A DNA stretch of 64,000 bases, from NCBI RefSeq assembly GCF_947497695.1, contig NZ_CANMHM010000002.1:62001-126000 (forward strand), written 5' to 3'. Origin of the DNA: an uncultured Polaribacter sp. GTDB taxonomy: Bacteria; Bacteroidota; Bacteroidia; Flavobacteriales; Flavobacteriaceae. Every line of letters starts with the position of its first letter. Position 1 is the first letter of the stretch. The notes below the pieces were generated by a model. The model ran no database searches. It saw nothing but the letters and a program-made list of their open reading frames with translations, and was not told the origin of the DNA. Shown in pieces: positions 51,455 through 62,500 of this stretch. The translations under genes and the position numbers were made by a program.

Positions 51455-51517
51455 TAAATTTACTTAAACCTTGTTTAAGTAGCAGATAGCGTGCATATCT
51501 TTATCTGTTCTTACTAA

Positions 51518-54121
51518 TTATTCTAAAATAATTTTCTTTTTTAAATAACCTGCTACAGTTTCTAAATGAACAACATAAACACCTTTTGCTAATCTAGGTA
51601 AAGAAAGTGTTTTAACACCATTTGCAATAAAGTTAGAACTCATTACTTGTTTTCCAAGAATATTAAATAACTTAACACTTGTTTTCCCTTCTTTTAAACC
51701 AGCTATTCTTAAAATATTATTTGCTTTATAAATACGAACACTATTTAAGAATGCTGAATCTATATTTAATATTGCTGCTGTTTTTGTGTGTATAAAAAAG
51801 CGCCCTTCTGTATTTGCTTCTGTAATTGTTACTTTATACTCAGCATTTGGTTTATCTAATCTAGTAAAGGTACTGTTTAATCTATCTTCTAAATATACTT
51901 TGTAGCCTTCTGGTACATTTAAAGCAGCTGTAGTAAATGTAATTTCTGAGTTTACTGTTGCTGTAATGCCTATAGGCACAACCAAATCTTGATAATTAGT
52001 ATTTGGCAAAGATTGTTTTGCTAATTTTTTAGTAGAATTACCTTGTACTAAACCTGAGTAAACTTCTAAAGCAGAACTGTACCCACTAAAGATAGAACTA
52101 TCATAACCGTTATCAAAATCAGCAGTCATGTTATCAATATATCTAATAGATGTGCTTGCAGTTTTACCAGCAGTTGTTATTGATAAATCTATTTCAAATC
52201 TATCATTTGATGACTTTAAAAAAGCACCTGCTTTTGTATGGCTTCTCATTACTTTTGATATACTAAAAGGTTGTGCTGTACCACCTCCAGATTTAGCTTT
52301 TACAAAAAAAGCTTGAAGTGGTTGAATACGCAGAGAAGCATCACTTAAGTTATAGGTTTCAAATCCAGCTCCACCAGATTTGGCATTATTCCATATCCAA
52401 ATTGTTTGTTCATCTAACACATTATTATTTACAGTTAACAAATTATTTGCAGCATCTGCTGCTGTATTTGCATGTAAATACGCAAAATAAGGATTACCTA
52501 CTAAATTAAAACGATCACCAGCATCTGAAATATCTTCTGAAACATCTGCATATTCTATAACTGGTCTTAATCTTATTTCAGGTCTTGTAGGTGTAGCTGT
52601 GTTGTTTACTTTAACGGAGTAACCTGTTTTATCAAATGCGACACCATTTGCATAAGCAGTAGCAGGAAGTGTAGGTACAGCTATATATTCGTATTTAGCT
52701 CCTACTGCATTGTTTCCATTGTAAGATCCTATTGAAAAACTACCTCCTTTAGTAACAATATTGTAATTATTAGAGGCCGTTGCAGTTCTTGCAAGTTCAT
52801 TTTGCCTAGAATTAGTACTTCCAACAGAAATTAAGTGCCAATCATCATTGCTAGGTAATATTTTAGCAACTAAAGCTCTTCTATTATCAGTGGTAGTAGC
52901 ATCACTTTTTGTGTCTCCATTAATTATTATTGTCCCAACATCTCTATTAAGTGTGGCAGCAGAAGTGTAACTTAATCTAACTCCATCTTGAGATCTATTG
53001 GTTATTAAATCTCCATTAATTTGTAAACTAGCTCCTTCTTGTACAGCAATTATTCTAGTACCTTCAGTACCATTAACTGTTAAATCATTGCACTCAGCAG
53101 ACATCCCAGCTGCAACAGTAACTGTAACATCAGTAATTACAACATCATCTAAACTTGTAGGCACAACTCCATCAACCCAAGTACTTCCCTCATTCCAGTC
53201 TCCTGAAGATGCAGAAGTAATGGTTTGCCCTGTTAAAATTACTGGAACATGTACTACTTCTTCTTTTTGATAAGTGGTATTTGCCCACCTAATTTGCGCT
53301 CTACCTCCTTTAACTCTGTATGCCCCATATCTAATACCAGATTGTGTACCTCTTTCTGGTTCTGGAATATTAAAATCAAAAGAATCACCTCCAATTACAG
53401 CATCTGCATAGTGAATTCTTTTTGATGCATCATTAGGGTCTACTCTAAAACCTACTTCTAATTCTATAGCTGTTTCTGCATCTTTTAATACATTTTTTAG
53501 AAAAACAAAATCTCTACCAGTAGCACCTTCGCCTCCTCTTACATTAATTTGTTCTCTATAAATATCAAATGATACCTGTACATTACTATTGACACCAGTG
53601 CCATAAACAGGTTTTGCTAAATACAAACAGATAGCAGGATCTGAAGAACCACCTCCTCCAGTATGTTTTCCTTTGGCTTGCATAATATAAGTACCATCAT
53701 TATTAGTACCTGTAGCATCACCTACTTCTAGTATTCTAACAATTCCAGTAAATTTTGCAAAACTTCCTACTCCAAATTCTTGAGATCTAGATAAAGATCT
53801 TTCTATTCTTGGTTGTAAAGTGTTAACTGGATCCCAATGATTAGAGCCATCTGTAATATTATAAACCCCCCAAGTTTTTCCATAAACACTGCTTTCTGAA
53901 TAATCAGAATAACAACTTCTATCATCTGCTGTTCCTACGTTAACAGATCCTGGTAAATCTACATCTCTTGTAGTATTATCTTCAAATACACCTGAAGATG
54001 GGCAAGTAAGATCTGAACTTGTATCTTCATCTGGTGCAGGTGTTACTGCTTGTGCAGTTACAAAAAACGAATAGAGCATAAAGCTCAAAAATAAAACGTT
54101 TTTTAAAATATTTTTTTTCAT
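51518..54121 (-). CDS. PL28-type ulvan lyase fused to a large beta-rich module, T9SS-secreted
   Basis: An 867-residue secreted protein. Signal peptide (to ~24), PL28 domain (~28-275; '[11 protein letters not shown]', 'LQPRIERSL', '[11 protein letters not shown]', '[22 protein letters not shown]' split), then from ~300 a ~490-residue module beginning '[20 protein letters not shown]' and containing '[16 protein letters not shown]' and '[10 protein letters not shown]', then a T9SS sorting domain ('[20 protein letters not shown]'). The module is shared with the protein at 54483. Flavobacterial proteins with 'GDW...STW' starts and 'NLVGNPY' motifs are common but uncharacterised surface modules. 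It has no copy of the locus activator repeat directly upstream. Confidence 0.86.
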   Translation of the reverse strand: MKKNILKNVLFLSFMLYSFFVTAQAVTPAPDEDTSSDLTCPSSGVFEDNTTRDVDLPGSVNVGTADDRSCYSDYSESSVYGKTWGVYNITDGSNHWDPVNTLQPRIERSLSRSQEFGVGSFAKFTGIVRILEVGDATGTNNDGTYIMQAKGKHTGGGGSSDPAICLYLAKPVYGTGVNSNVQVSFDIYREQINVRGGEGATGRDFVFLKNVLKDAETAIELEVGFRVDPNDASKRIHYADAVIGGDSFDFNIPEPERGTQSGIRYGAYRVKGGRAQIRWANTTYQKEEVVHVPVILTGQTITSASSGDWNEGSTWVDGVVPTSLDDVVITDVTVTVAAGMSAECNDLTVNGTEGTRIIAVQEGASLQINGDLITNRSQDGVRLSYTSAATLNRDVGTIIINGDTKSDATTTDNRRALVAKILPSNDDWHLISVGSTNSRQNELARTATASNNYNIVTKGGSFSIGSYNGNNAVGAKYEYIAVPTLPATAYANGVAFDKTGYSVKVNNTATPTRPEIRLRPVIEYADVSEDISDAGDRFNLVGNPYFAYLHANTAADAANNLLTVNNNVLDEQTIWIWNNAKSGGAGFETYNLSDASLRIQPLQAFFVKAKSGGGTAQPFSISKVMRSHTKAGAFLKSSNDRFEIDLSITTAGKTASTSIRYIDNMTADFDNGYDSSIFSGYSSALEVYSGLVQGNSTKKLAKQSLPNTNYQDLVVPIGITATVNSEITFTTAALNVPEGYKVYLEDRLNSTFTRLDKPNAEYKVTITEANTEGRFFIHTKTAAILNIDSAFLNSVRIYKANNILRIAGLKEGKTSVKLFNILGKQVMSSNFIANGVKTLSLPRLAKGVYVVHLETVAGYLKKKIILE

Positions 54122-54226
54122 AATTATTACAAATTGAATTCTATAGTGTCTATTATTAATTTGATAAAGTTTTATTAAACTCTAAAAATTAAACTACTTT
54201 AAATTTAATGTAAAACTCTGTACCTA

Positions 54227-54263
54227 TTAAAAAAACCAACTTATTTAAAAAATAAGTTGGTTT
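54227..54263 (-). terminator. Terminator after the 55-residue gene
   Basis: A 14-base perfect stem (AAACCAACTTATTT / AAATAAGTTGGTTT) with a T-run on the minus strand, separating the 56915-54290 unit from 51518-54121. Confidence 0.92.
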
Positions 54264-54289
54264 GGGTAAATTAATAAAGTTGTTTCTAA

Positions 54290-54457
54290 TTAGAATCCAG
54301 TTCCTGGAGCTTCAGGACTTGCAGCTTGTGCTTTTTGTGGACTTAATATCATATATGTACCTAATGCAGTTAATGCTGCGTATTTACCGTAATTTCCAAT
54401 TTTTTTAATTGCTTCTTTACGAGAAATATCTTGTGTATTTTCTATTTGTTTTTTCAT
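54290..54457 (-). CDS. Small 55-residue protein between two T9SS modular proteins
   Basis: Found by hand translation. It reads MKKQIENTQDISRKEAIKKI, then GNYGKYAALTALGTYMILSP, then QKAQAASPEAPGTGF and stop. The first half is charged; 'KYAALTALGTYMIL' is a hydrophobic segment followed by 'AQAASPEAPGTGF', which could be a signal-peptidase-like or membrane-inserted tail. 'SRKEAIKKIGNYGKYAALTA' resembles Tat-like twin-basic leaders with a lone Arg-Lys pair. The ATG follows the 56915-54483 stop by 25 bases, and a strong terminator follows its stop by 27 bases, so it is a genuine gene of that operon. Function unknown; an accessory to the secreted partner or a small membrane protein. Confidence 0.72.
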   Translation of the reverse strand: MKKQIENTQDISRKEAIKKIGNYGKYAALTALGTYMILSPQKAQAASPEAPGTGF

Positions 54458-54482
54458 AATATTATCTTTATTTAAATTCTCG

Positions 54483-56915
54483 TTAATTATTCAAAATGAT
54501 TTTCTTATTTAAACTACCAGCTGCTGTTTCTAACTGAACAACGTAAACACCTTTTGCTAATCTTGGTAAAGAAAGATCTTTAACCCCATTTGCAATAAAG
54601 TTTGAACTCATTACTTGTTTTCCAAGAACGTTGTATAGTTTAACAGATGCTTTACCATCTTTTAAACCAGCTATTCTTAAAACATTATTTACTTTATAAA
54701 TACTAATACTACTTAAAAATGCATCGTCAATACTTAAAGCTGACCTAGTTGAAGTGTGTAAGAAAAAACGCCCCTCTGTGTTTGCATCTGTAATTGTTAC
54801 TTTATATTCAGCATCAGCTTCATCTAATCTAGTAAAAGTGTTCGTTGATCTATCTTCTAAAAGTACTTCATATCCATCAGGTACATTTAAAGCTTCTGCT
54901 GTAAATGTAATTTCTGAGTTTGCAGCAACAGTTACACCTACAGGAACAATCATACTTTCTAAGTTTTCGTTTGGTAAAGATTGAATTGCTAATTTTTTAG
55001 CAGAATCACCTTCTACAATACCAGTATATACTTCTAATTCAGAAGCATAACCACCAAACATAGAGCTATCATAACCATTATCAAAAGATGTTGATGTATT
55101 ATCTATATATCTAATAGATGATGTTCTTTTTAATTCTCCACTTTCTATTGATAAATTAATTTCAAATCTTCTGCTAACACTTTTAGCTGAGGTACTCCCT
55201 GCAGCAGTATGTGTTTCCATTGATTTTGTAAACGTAAAATCACCTCCAAGTGCATCAGACTTTACAAAGAAACCTGTTACAGGTGGAATTGTAAAAGCAT
55301 CATCTGATTGATTTTTTGTAACCCAAGCACCAGTACCAGCATTCCAAAACCATAAAGTAGCTTCTTCTAAAACACCTGTATTAGCAGTTAAAACATTTGT
55401 TGCATTTTGGTTGATATTTCCATGAAGATTGGTTAAAAAAGGATTACCTACTAAATTAAAATTATCACTTGTACCTCCATCTGTATCTATTGGAACATTC
55501 ACAGTTTGTCCATGCGTATAAAATGCTTTGTAACCAAACTCTCCTGTGCTATTCATATTACCAGTTCCACTAACGCTCACTGACATACCAGCACCTAAAG
55601 CTACCTCTTCTGTATTTGTTAAAGTTGTTGAAAAATAATCATATTTAAGTAAATCAGCATTACCATTATTATATACACCTATTGAGTATGCAGGTGTTGC
55701 ATTTGTTCTAAAATCACTATCTGTCATTCTGTTTACTCTTGGTTGTTTAGAAGACATAGATGATAATAAGTACCAATTATCTGTACCACTACTATTAGCT
55801 AAAGTTTTTCTAACAAAAAGTCTTTTATCTGATGTTGATGTTGTAGCATCATCAGAATTTAATGTATGAACTGAACCACCAACAGTTAACGTACCCATTG
55901 CTGCTGCACTTGTTAAAGATTGTACTTCTAATCCAAAGTCAAATCTACCTAAGAAAACATCTCCAGTAATACTTAACGCACCTCCTGTGGTTACTACTAC
56001 GTTTGCAGCATCTGTAACTTTTAAAATATTTGCTGCTTGTGCATCTGTAACAGTAACAACAACACCATCTGGCACAAAAACATCATCAGAAGATGTTGGT
56101 ACAGGGTTTCCACCCCATGTTGCAGTATCGTTCCAATTTCCTGTTTGAGTAGCTGTAGTTGCAGCTGCAACTACATTAACAGTTCTAGTTACTTCAGTTG
56201 CAGGAGTTCCTGCATCACTCACATTGTAAGTAACTGTATATGTACCAATTGTATTTACATCTACTGGATTAACTGTAACAATATCTCCTGTAATATCAGT
56301 AGTCCCATCACTAGCAAGTGCAGTTGCACTTGCATCTGTATAAGTACTACCTTGAGTAACAATAACAGGAGTACTACCCAATAAAGTAATTGTTGGAGCA
56401 GCAGCTGCAGAAGCTACTATAACGTTATCCAAATCTACAGCGGCTGGCTGATTATTTGTTATTGTTATGTAAGTAACACCAGATGGTATTGTAATACTTT
56501 CTGTTTGAGTACCATAACTACTTGTTGTAGCACCTGTATCAGAATTCTTAACAAGTGTAAATGAATGTAATAAAGTAGAACTTCCCCCACTCATATCTGT
56601 AGAATGAACTTGAAATGTATTACTAGTTGAACTTTTATAATACGTAAATGTAAAATCATAAGTTCCTGCTGCGATGCTTACATGGTTAATTATTGTACCA
56701 TTTACACCACTGTTTTTTCTAAATTCGTCTATGATATTATTCGAACCTCCGTTTCCAGACCCTAAGACATTTTTTGGAGGAGTACCACCAGTTTGATTAT
56801 TCGAAATATCACCAGTTTCAACTTCAATAGTACCAGGCAAAGCTGTTTGACTATAAATTGCGGAACCACCTAAAAGCAATGCTACAAATAATAATTTGAG
56901 TAAATTTTTTTTCAT
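54483..56915 (-). CDS. T9SS-secreted modular binding protein (carbohydrate-binding-like, Ig-like, large shared module)
   Basis: An 810-residue secreted protein without a recognisable catalytic domain. Signal peptide (to ~22), a CBM-like jelly roll (~24-170; 'GTIEVETGDISNNQTGGTPP' then 'VDLDNVIVASA'), a DUF5011-type Ig domain (~172-250, 'VTQGSTYTDASATALASDGT'), then the ~480-residue module shared with 51518 ('GNWNDTATWGGNPVPTSSDD', 'NLVGNPFLTNLHG', 'RFEINLSIESG') and a near-identical T9SS sorting domain. Compared with 51518 the PL28 domain is replaced by CBM plus Ig. I infer a secreted glycan-binding or surface-structural role. Confidence 0.75.
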   Translation of the reverse strand: MKKNLLKLLFVALLLGGSAIYSQTALPGTIEVETGDISNNQTGGTPPKNVLGSGNGGSNNIIDEFRKNSGVNGTIINHVSIAAGTYDFTFTYYKSSTSNTFQVHSTDMSGGSSTLLHSFTLVKNSDTGATTSSYGTQTESITIPSGVTYITITNNQPAAVDLDNVIVASAAAAPTITLLGSTPVIVTQGSTYTDASATALASDGTTDITGDIVTVNPVDVNTIGTYTVTYNVSDAGTPATEVTRTVNVVAAATTATQTGNWNDTATWGGNPVPTSSDDVFVPDGVVVTVTDAQAANILKVTDAANVVVTTGGALSITGDVFLGRFDFGLEVQSLTSAAAMGTLTVGGSVHTLNSDDATTSTSDKRLFVRKTLANSSGTDNWYLLSSMSSKQPRVNRMTDSDFRTNATPAYSIGVYNNGNADLLKYDYFSTTLTNTEEVALGAGMSVSVSGTGNMNSTGEFGYKAFYTHGQTVNVPIDTDGGTSDNFNLVGNPFLTNLHGNINQNATNVLTANTGVLEEATLWFWNAGTGAWVTKNQSDDAFTIPPVTGFFVKSDALGGDFTFTKSMETHTAAGSTSAKSVSRRFEINLSIESGELKRTSSIRYIDNTSTSFDNGYDSSMFGGYASELEVYTGIVEGDSAKKLAIQSLPNENLESMIVPVGVTVAANSEITFTAEALNVPDGYEVLLEDRSTNTFTRLDEADAEYKVTITDANTEGRFFLHTSTRSALSIDDAFLSSISIYKVNNVLRIAGLKDGKASVKLYNVLGKQVMSSNFIANGVKDLSLPRLAKGVYVVQLETAAGSLNKKIILNN

Positions 56916-56998
56916 AATTGTTAAATTTTGATTGATTATTTAAATTTCTATCAATGAATTACCTATTGTAATTTCATAAAAAAAATATTATTAATATA

Positions 56999-57043
56999 CA
57001 ATAATAAAGCTTTAACTAGGCTTCAGTATCCTGCACTATACTG
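56999..57043 (-). promoter_or_regulatory. Activator repeat plus -7 box, promoter of 54483-56915
   Basis: Gene sense: CAGTA-N5-CAGGA, 22 bases, TATTATTG. Repeats and spacing are exact; leader ~80 bases. Confidence 0.78.
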
Positions 57044-57292
57044 TTTTTTGGTAAAATAGCATATTTATTAGGTAGAATAGCACACATTTAAAGGTTGTTA
57101 GATAGCGCCTTTCATTGAATACATTCACTAAAAAATGTACTAAGTATTTATTTAATTTTACAAGAACAAACCAATCTGTATCCATCTCTAATGATAGATT
57201 ACTAACAAACACAAAACCATTTACTAATATCTTTTTTATAAAATATTTTTTAATTGATTTTCAATTTTCGGTTCTTTTGCTAGATTCAGACG

Positions 57293-57346
57293 TAAAAAAA
57301 CCATAGACAAAATAATTAAATAGTAATTTAATATTTTATCTATGGT
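57293..57346 (-). terminator. Terminator of 57370-59478
   Basis: An 8-base outer stem (ACCATAGA / TCTATGGT) enclosing further A/T pairing, with a T7 run on the minus strand. Confidence 0.75.
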
Positions 57347-57369
57347 CCTAAAATTTAATTATTGAACTG

Positions 57370-59478
57370 CTATTCTATAATTATTCGTTTCAAAAAAGTA
57401 GTATTATCTTCTGAATTTAACCTTAATAAATACAAACCCTTTGTGAAGTTAGAAAAATTAAATAGATTTTTGTTTACAACTCCTTTTTGTAAAACTCTAC
57501 CTTGTATGTTTATTAATTGATAATCCATGTTTTTGATAGATGTATTCAACTTAAATACACCTCTACTTGGGTTTGGATAAACACCAATAGCACTAACATC
57601 AAAACTTTTAGTACTCAAAGGCAATTTTGAAAAAAATTCTATTTTGTCTGGTTCACTAGATAAAGAACGTTTCTGTGTTAGTCTAATCGTATTTTCTCCT
57701 TGATTTAAACTTACATTTTCGATGCTGTTTTCTTCATAAATATTCCAATCTCCAGTTTTTGAAACTAAGAAGTTATTATATGATTGTTCATTTATTTCTA
57801 CATCCATAGTAGAATCATCTCTGTTTCTAACAGCAACAGACAACACAACATTGTAATCTCCAGCTTCAGCAATATTAAATTTATATTCTAAGAATTGATT
57901 GCTTCTAAAAGCATCTATATATTTCCCTCCAGAAGCAGAAGGACTTGTACCAATAGTAATATCGTTTGAAGCTGTTGTATAATCTTCTGCTTCTAAAATT
58001 ACTAGTGGTTTATCCTCTTCTTGAACTATTTCTTCAGCCAAACTAAATTCTTGAAAATACAAAGGACGTTTATCACCTTGACCAACTGTATTATTCCCAG
58101 TATCTTCCATCAAATACACATAAAGTTTATCATCTTCAACAAAGGCATCAAAATGATCAAAAGAAATGATTTCTTGTCCTGTGTAGATTACTTTCCAATT
58201 ATTTTCGCCTTCTAAAGTAGTTTTGATGTTTACTTTACCACCAATTAATTCTACCATAAACACATGGTTTTTGTAGCTAAATAGTTCTCCTCTAGTCTCA
58301 GGATTAGGGATTAAACCTCCTGCATTTTTAGAAAAATTAGCATCAGCTGCTCTTTTATAATAATGAACATTGATATTATCAACACGTTGTACAAAGTGAA
58401 TCGCTCCGTTTTCAGTGACTGTCCAAGCTGGATCTGATGAAGATCTTGGGTTTGTAGCTGTGCCAAAATCGTCTCCTGGTTGTGCAATTTGAACAGGATC
58501 TTGTGCAGGATTTATATTGTTTTTAATTGGTAACGAAATAGGTGTATCATTTACATCAAACCATTGACTAGATTGATTTTTAGGAATATCATTGGTGTAA
58601 GCAAAATACAAACCACTGTTTAATGAATATCCATTACTTGTACTTGTACTATTGTTTGTAGAATAACGAATAGAAAATCCTGAGTAAAATTTACCATTTA
58701 AAAAACGTTCACCACCATACATATTATTTCTATTTGGCAAGGCTAAAGTTCCTTCATGAAATAACCAATTATTTGTCCATGAAGTTCCATTATAATGTGC
58801 CAACTCTATATCTCCATTTCCTGAGCCTCCTCTTCTATACCTTGCAACTAAAGTTCCATCATCTGCTCTATGAATCATAGGATAGGTCATACGTTCATAA
58901 TTTTGTCCAGACTTTAAAAAGTTTTTCTTAGGCTCAAAAATGTCTAATGTAAATTCATTATCTGGCACAAAAGCCATCTCTTTTTTTGAAACAGAATAGT
59001 TGAAAAAATCGTTGGGTAAACTTGTTTTATTATAGGCATGCATATCATAAATAATATGAATTGTGTTGTCTATAGTGCTTATACCAATAGCTGCTGTATT
59101 GTGAGAATCACCTCTAATACCTGTTCCTTTTAGTAATTCACCTCCTTGACCTACATGTTGATGTGGGAATTGAATAGTTACCCAAGGTGAGTTTTCTACA
59201 TTTAAGTTTTTTCTAGACAACATTAAATTACGTTGATCCATACCTCCTTTGTACCAAGTTACAAATGCGTAACCATTTATTACATCTACACAATCTCCAT
59301 GAGGAGAAATTCTTTGACCAAACCTATAATTTACATCCTTGGTACCTGCAAAAAACAAAGCACCTTCACCTTCTTGTGTAACTTTAGTGTTACTTTTTAT
59401 TATTGCTGATAATTTCTTTTGCCCATGAACACTAATGAAGAAGCCAATTGTTAAAATGAATATGATTATTTTTCTCAT
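57370..59478 (-). CDS. Divergent beta-propeller lyase (PL24/PL25-like) with CBM6-like domain, T9SS-secreted
   Basis: A 702-residue secreted protein. The signal peptide ends ~19. The propeller (~22-480) has 'SPHGDCVDVINGYAFVTWYKGG' (split), 'GDSHNTAAIGIS', 'YDMHAY' and 'MTYPMIHRADDGTLVARYRRG' (split; Tyr and Arg 16 apart), so the predicted PL25-like catalytic set is complete though overall divergent from the other paralogues. Residues ~495-625 are a CBM6-like domain ('VILEAEDYTTASNDI', 'GEYKF'-type strands), and a T9SS sorting domain ends the protein ('GVYPNPSRGVFKLNT'). It follows the sulfatase-GH78 gene by 92 bases with no activator repeat, so it is probably the second gene of that operon. 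Confidence 0.82.
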   Translation of the reverse strand: MRKIIIFILTIGFFISVHGQKKLSAIIKSNTKVTQEGEGALFFAGTKDVNYRFGQRISPHGDCVDVINGYAFVTWYKGGMDQRNLMLSRKNLNVENSPWVTIQFPHQHVGQGGELLKGTGIRGDSHNTAAIGISTIDNTIHIIYDMHAYNKTSLPNDFFNYSVSKKEMAFVPDNEFTLDIFEPKKNFLKSGQNYERMTYPMIHRADDGTLVARYRRGGSGNGDIELAHYNGTSWTNNWLFHEGTLALPNRNNMYGGERFLNGKFYSGFSIRYSTNNSTSTSNGYSLNSGLYFAYTNDIPKNQSSQWFDVNDTPISLPIKNNINPAQDPVQIAQPGDDFGTATNPRSSSDPAWTVTENGAIHFVQRVDNINVHYYKRAADANFSKNAGGLIPNPETRGELFSYKNHVFMVELIGGKVNIKTTLEGENNWKVIYTGQEIISFDHFDAFVEDDKLYVYLMEDTGNNTVGQGDKRPLYFQEFSLAEEIVQEEDKPLVILEAEDYTTASNDITIGTSPSASGGKYIDAFRSNQFLEYKFNIAEAGDYNVVLSVAVRNRDDSTMDVEINEQSYNNFLVSKTGDWNIYEENSIENVSLNQGENTIRLTQKRSLSSEPDKIEFFSKLPLSTKSFDVSAIGVYPNPSRGVFKLNTSIKNMDYQLINIQGRVLQKGVVNKNLFNFSNFTKGLYLLRLNSEDNTTFLKRIIIE

Positions 59479-59511
59479 AGTTAAAGTGGATTAATTATTA
59501 AAAACGACAAA

Positions 59512-59530
59512 AGGTAGTAAAAAACTACCT
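59512..59530 (-). terminator. Small hairpin between sulfatase-GH78 and propeller lyase genes
   Basis: A 6-base stem (AGGTAG / CTACCT) with a short A/T loop and a four-T stretch. It may attenuate rather than stop transcription into 57370-59478. Confidence 0.4.
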
Positions 59531-59570
59531 CTTGTTAAGTCGATTAAATTTTTAATAAATTACTATAAAT

Positions 59571-62500
59571 TTAAAAAGAATTTATTTTTAATTGAATGGT
59601 GTGTTTCCCTGGAGTTAATCTTACAATTTTAAATGCAGAAGGTACACTTTTTCCATTATGGATAAACTCTTTTCCTTCTGAACCATTTAAAGAAAATTCT
59701 GCTACCATATTTCCAGGAATTTCAATCTCATACGTCTGTAACCTTGGACCATTATGTTTGTAACTTGCTTTTATAGTACCTCTTACTGTTGGCACTTCAA
59801 TTGAGCTCTGTTTTAATTTACTCATTTGAGGTTTAATCGTAGCAATACCAAATCCTGGAGTTTTAGGTTTAATACCCCATAATCCTCTAGGAATTACATT
59901 GGCAGGAGCTGCACCCCAAGCATGATTCCAATCTAAATTAATTTTATACTCATACCCCCAAGCTTCTAAAGAAATTGTAGAACCTTCTCTCATCATATTA
60001 TACCAACTTCTTTTTGCTTTGCTTGCTAATAATTCTAATGCATAATCTTCTTCACCAGCATTGTACAAACCATCCATTAAAAACTGTGCTCCATAAACAC
60101 TACAAGCCATCCCTCTAGATTTCACAAAATCTACCACAGATTGATAGTGCTCTTCTGGCACTAAACCAAATGCTAAAGGCATCATATTTGCGTGAAGAGA
60201 TGCATGGTCTGTTCCAATTCCGTCTACATAAACGCCACGTTTTTTATCGAACATTTGTTCGTTAACTGCTTTTTTAGCTTTTGCAGCTCTGTATTCAAAA
60301 TCTAAAGCTTCTTGTGTTTTTCCTAATAATTTAGCAAACTCTGCCATAATTTTCATGTTCTCATAAAAGAACGCATTAATTACAGTGCTGTATGGTTTAA
60401 ATACAAAACCATCTCTTTCTCCTTTGGTTTTACTACCTGCAAAATTCTTAGAAGGCCAATCTACAATATCTGTTAATGGCTTTTTATAACCAGGTTTAAA
60501 ACCTAATTTGTACATAAACTCTTCTGTAACTTTTGTTGATGTAATTAAACCATCATCATTAGATAATTCATACAAAGTTTTATGTTTTAATGCTTCATAA
60601 TAACGTTCAATCAATTCTGAATTTCCAGTATACATATAATCTGCATAGATTAACAATGCTACATGTTGTTGCCATTCTGTTGGCCATGTTGGATGCTCCA
60701 TAAAATACTCAATAGTACGTCTTGCAATTGCAAATTCTCTATCTGTTGTATAATGACTTAATTGATTTAAATACGCATCTGCCTCATAAGGAATACGTTC
60801 TCTGTCTCCATCTACATACAATCCGTTAAATGTTGTTGCTTTAATTGAGTATTTACAGAATTCCCAAACTTGGTTTAAAATATCATTATTACTGTTAAAA
60901 TCACTAGCATCGTCTTCCCAATAACCTGTGTGTCTTAATTGCTCAAAATCATCAGCTTTTAAAGCTGTTTTCGCTCCTTCTACTTCTGCATATCTAAAAG
61001 GTTGTAACACAGGGAAACCTTTTGGTAAAGGAATTGCCTTACTTGGTCCTTTCATACGTTTGTCTGGAACTGGGTTAATTTCTAATTGGTATTTTGTTTT
61101 TCCTGGTGTTACATAAACCTTAACTTCTTGATAACGAATGTTACTTTTCTTTGGTACAACTCTATTTACGTTGCCTTTATCATCTAACATTTCTCCAATT
61201 CTAAATGTTAGTGTATCTGGTTCTTTAGCTATATAATTAAAGTCTATGGTTGCAAATGCTGCCTTACCAAAATCCATAAAGTAAAAATCGCCTCTATTTT
61301 CAAATACAACAGGTTTTACTTTATCTACTAAATATTTATTTTCTGTTGATATAATATAGTCTTTACTTTTACCTGTTGTAAATTCTTGTGCTTCAGAATA
61401 ATCTACTAAACGATTTGCTTCATCCCAAATTCTAACTTTCCAGAAATACGTTTTACCTATATCTAAAGCATTTCCTGTAAATTCTACATCTGTAGATTTA
61501 GAAGAAGCAACTCTACCACTATCCCAAACATTACCATTATTAGCATCTATAATTGCTTTGTTTGATGCTACTAAAATTTGATAAGCTCCTTGAAATTTTG
61601 CACCTAAAGGTACTGTCCAACCGAATTCTGGTTTTAAGTCAAAAACTTTCACCTCTGCACTTGGTTCTCTGATTAATTCTACAGTTAAATCTGTTGGAGC
61701 GGCTCTATAATGATTGCTGTTCTTTTTGATTAACTCTTCTGTCTTTGCACGTAAATCCGCTAAAACTTTTCTATATTTTCTTTTACCTACAAGGTTTTTA
61801 ATTTCTTGAGGATCTTTTTCTAGATTGTATAACTCTTCAATAGTTTTGTCATTTACATATCTAAAGTATTTCCATTTTTTAGTTCTAACACCTTCACTTG
61901 GTGCAATGTTTTTAAAGTCCCAAATGTGTTCTATTAAAACAGTATCTCTTTCAATAGATTTCTTTTCTTTATTAACTATTGGCATCAAACTTTTTCCTTG
62001 CCAAGATTTTGGTGCTTTTACACCTGCTAAATCTGCAATAGTTTGTGTTACATCAATATTTAAAACCATATCATCTATATCTTGATGCTGGTTTACTCTT
62101 GGATCAAAAACAATTAAAGGTACTCTTATAGAATTGTCATACATTAACCACTTTCCTGCAAATTGGCGTTCACCCAAGAAATATCCATTATCACCCATTA
62201 CAATAATAACAGTGTTTTTATCTTGACCTTTTTCTTTTAATTTTTCACGGATTTTTTTGATTTCTGCATCTACGCCAGAGATCATTCTATAATATCCTTT
62301 TATACTGTGTTGGTATTTTTCTGGATTGTCATATCTCCAAGTCCAACGTAATCTGTTAAAACCTTTTTTAACAATTTCTGGTTGCGCGTTAAAATATTTA
62401 TCGTCACTTAAAGCTGGTTTAGGCATTGTAGTACCTTCTAGCATCTCATCCATAGTACTTTGCCAAAAATATTGCTTTTCTGCTCTATCATGTGCGTGAG

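Larger units (their letters stand above)
51148..51517 (-). other. Intergenic region between oxidoreductase and PL28-containing gene
   Basis: 370 AT-rich bases holding the activator-type promoter of the oxidoreductase operon (51237-51281) and the terminator of the 51518 gene (51425-51454). I see nothing else. Confidence 0.7.
56916..57369 (-). other. Intergenic region before the modular T9SS gene
   Basis: 454 AT-rich bases with an activator-type promoter (56999-57043) and the terminator of the 57370 gene (57293-57346). The stretch 57044-57292 between them shows only a short plus-strand frame with no start context, signal or domain, which I do not consider a gene. Confidence 0.7.

Noticed and set aside
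54122..54226. Possible regulon site before the 51518 PL28 gene
   Set aside because: A partial ACAGA is present, but no direct repeat with the correct spacing to a -7 box could be placed.
57115..57306. 63-codon plus-strand frame
   Set aside because: AT-rich intergenic frame without signal, domain or start context, running into the terminator of the opposite gene.
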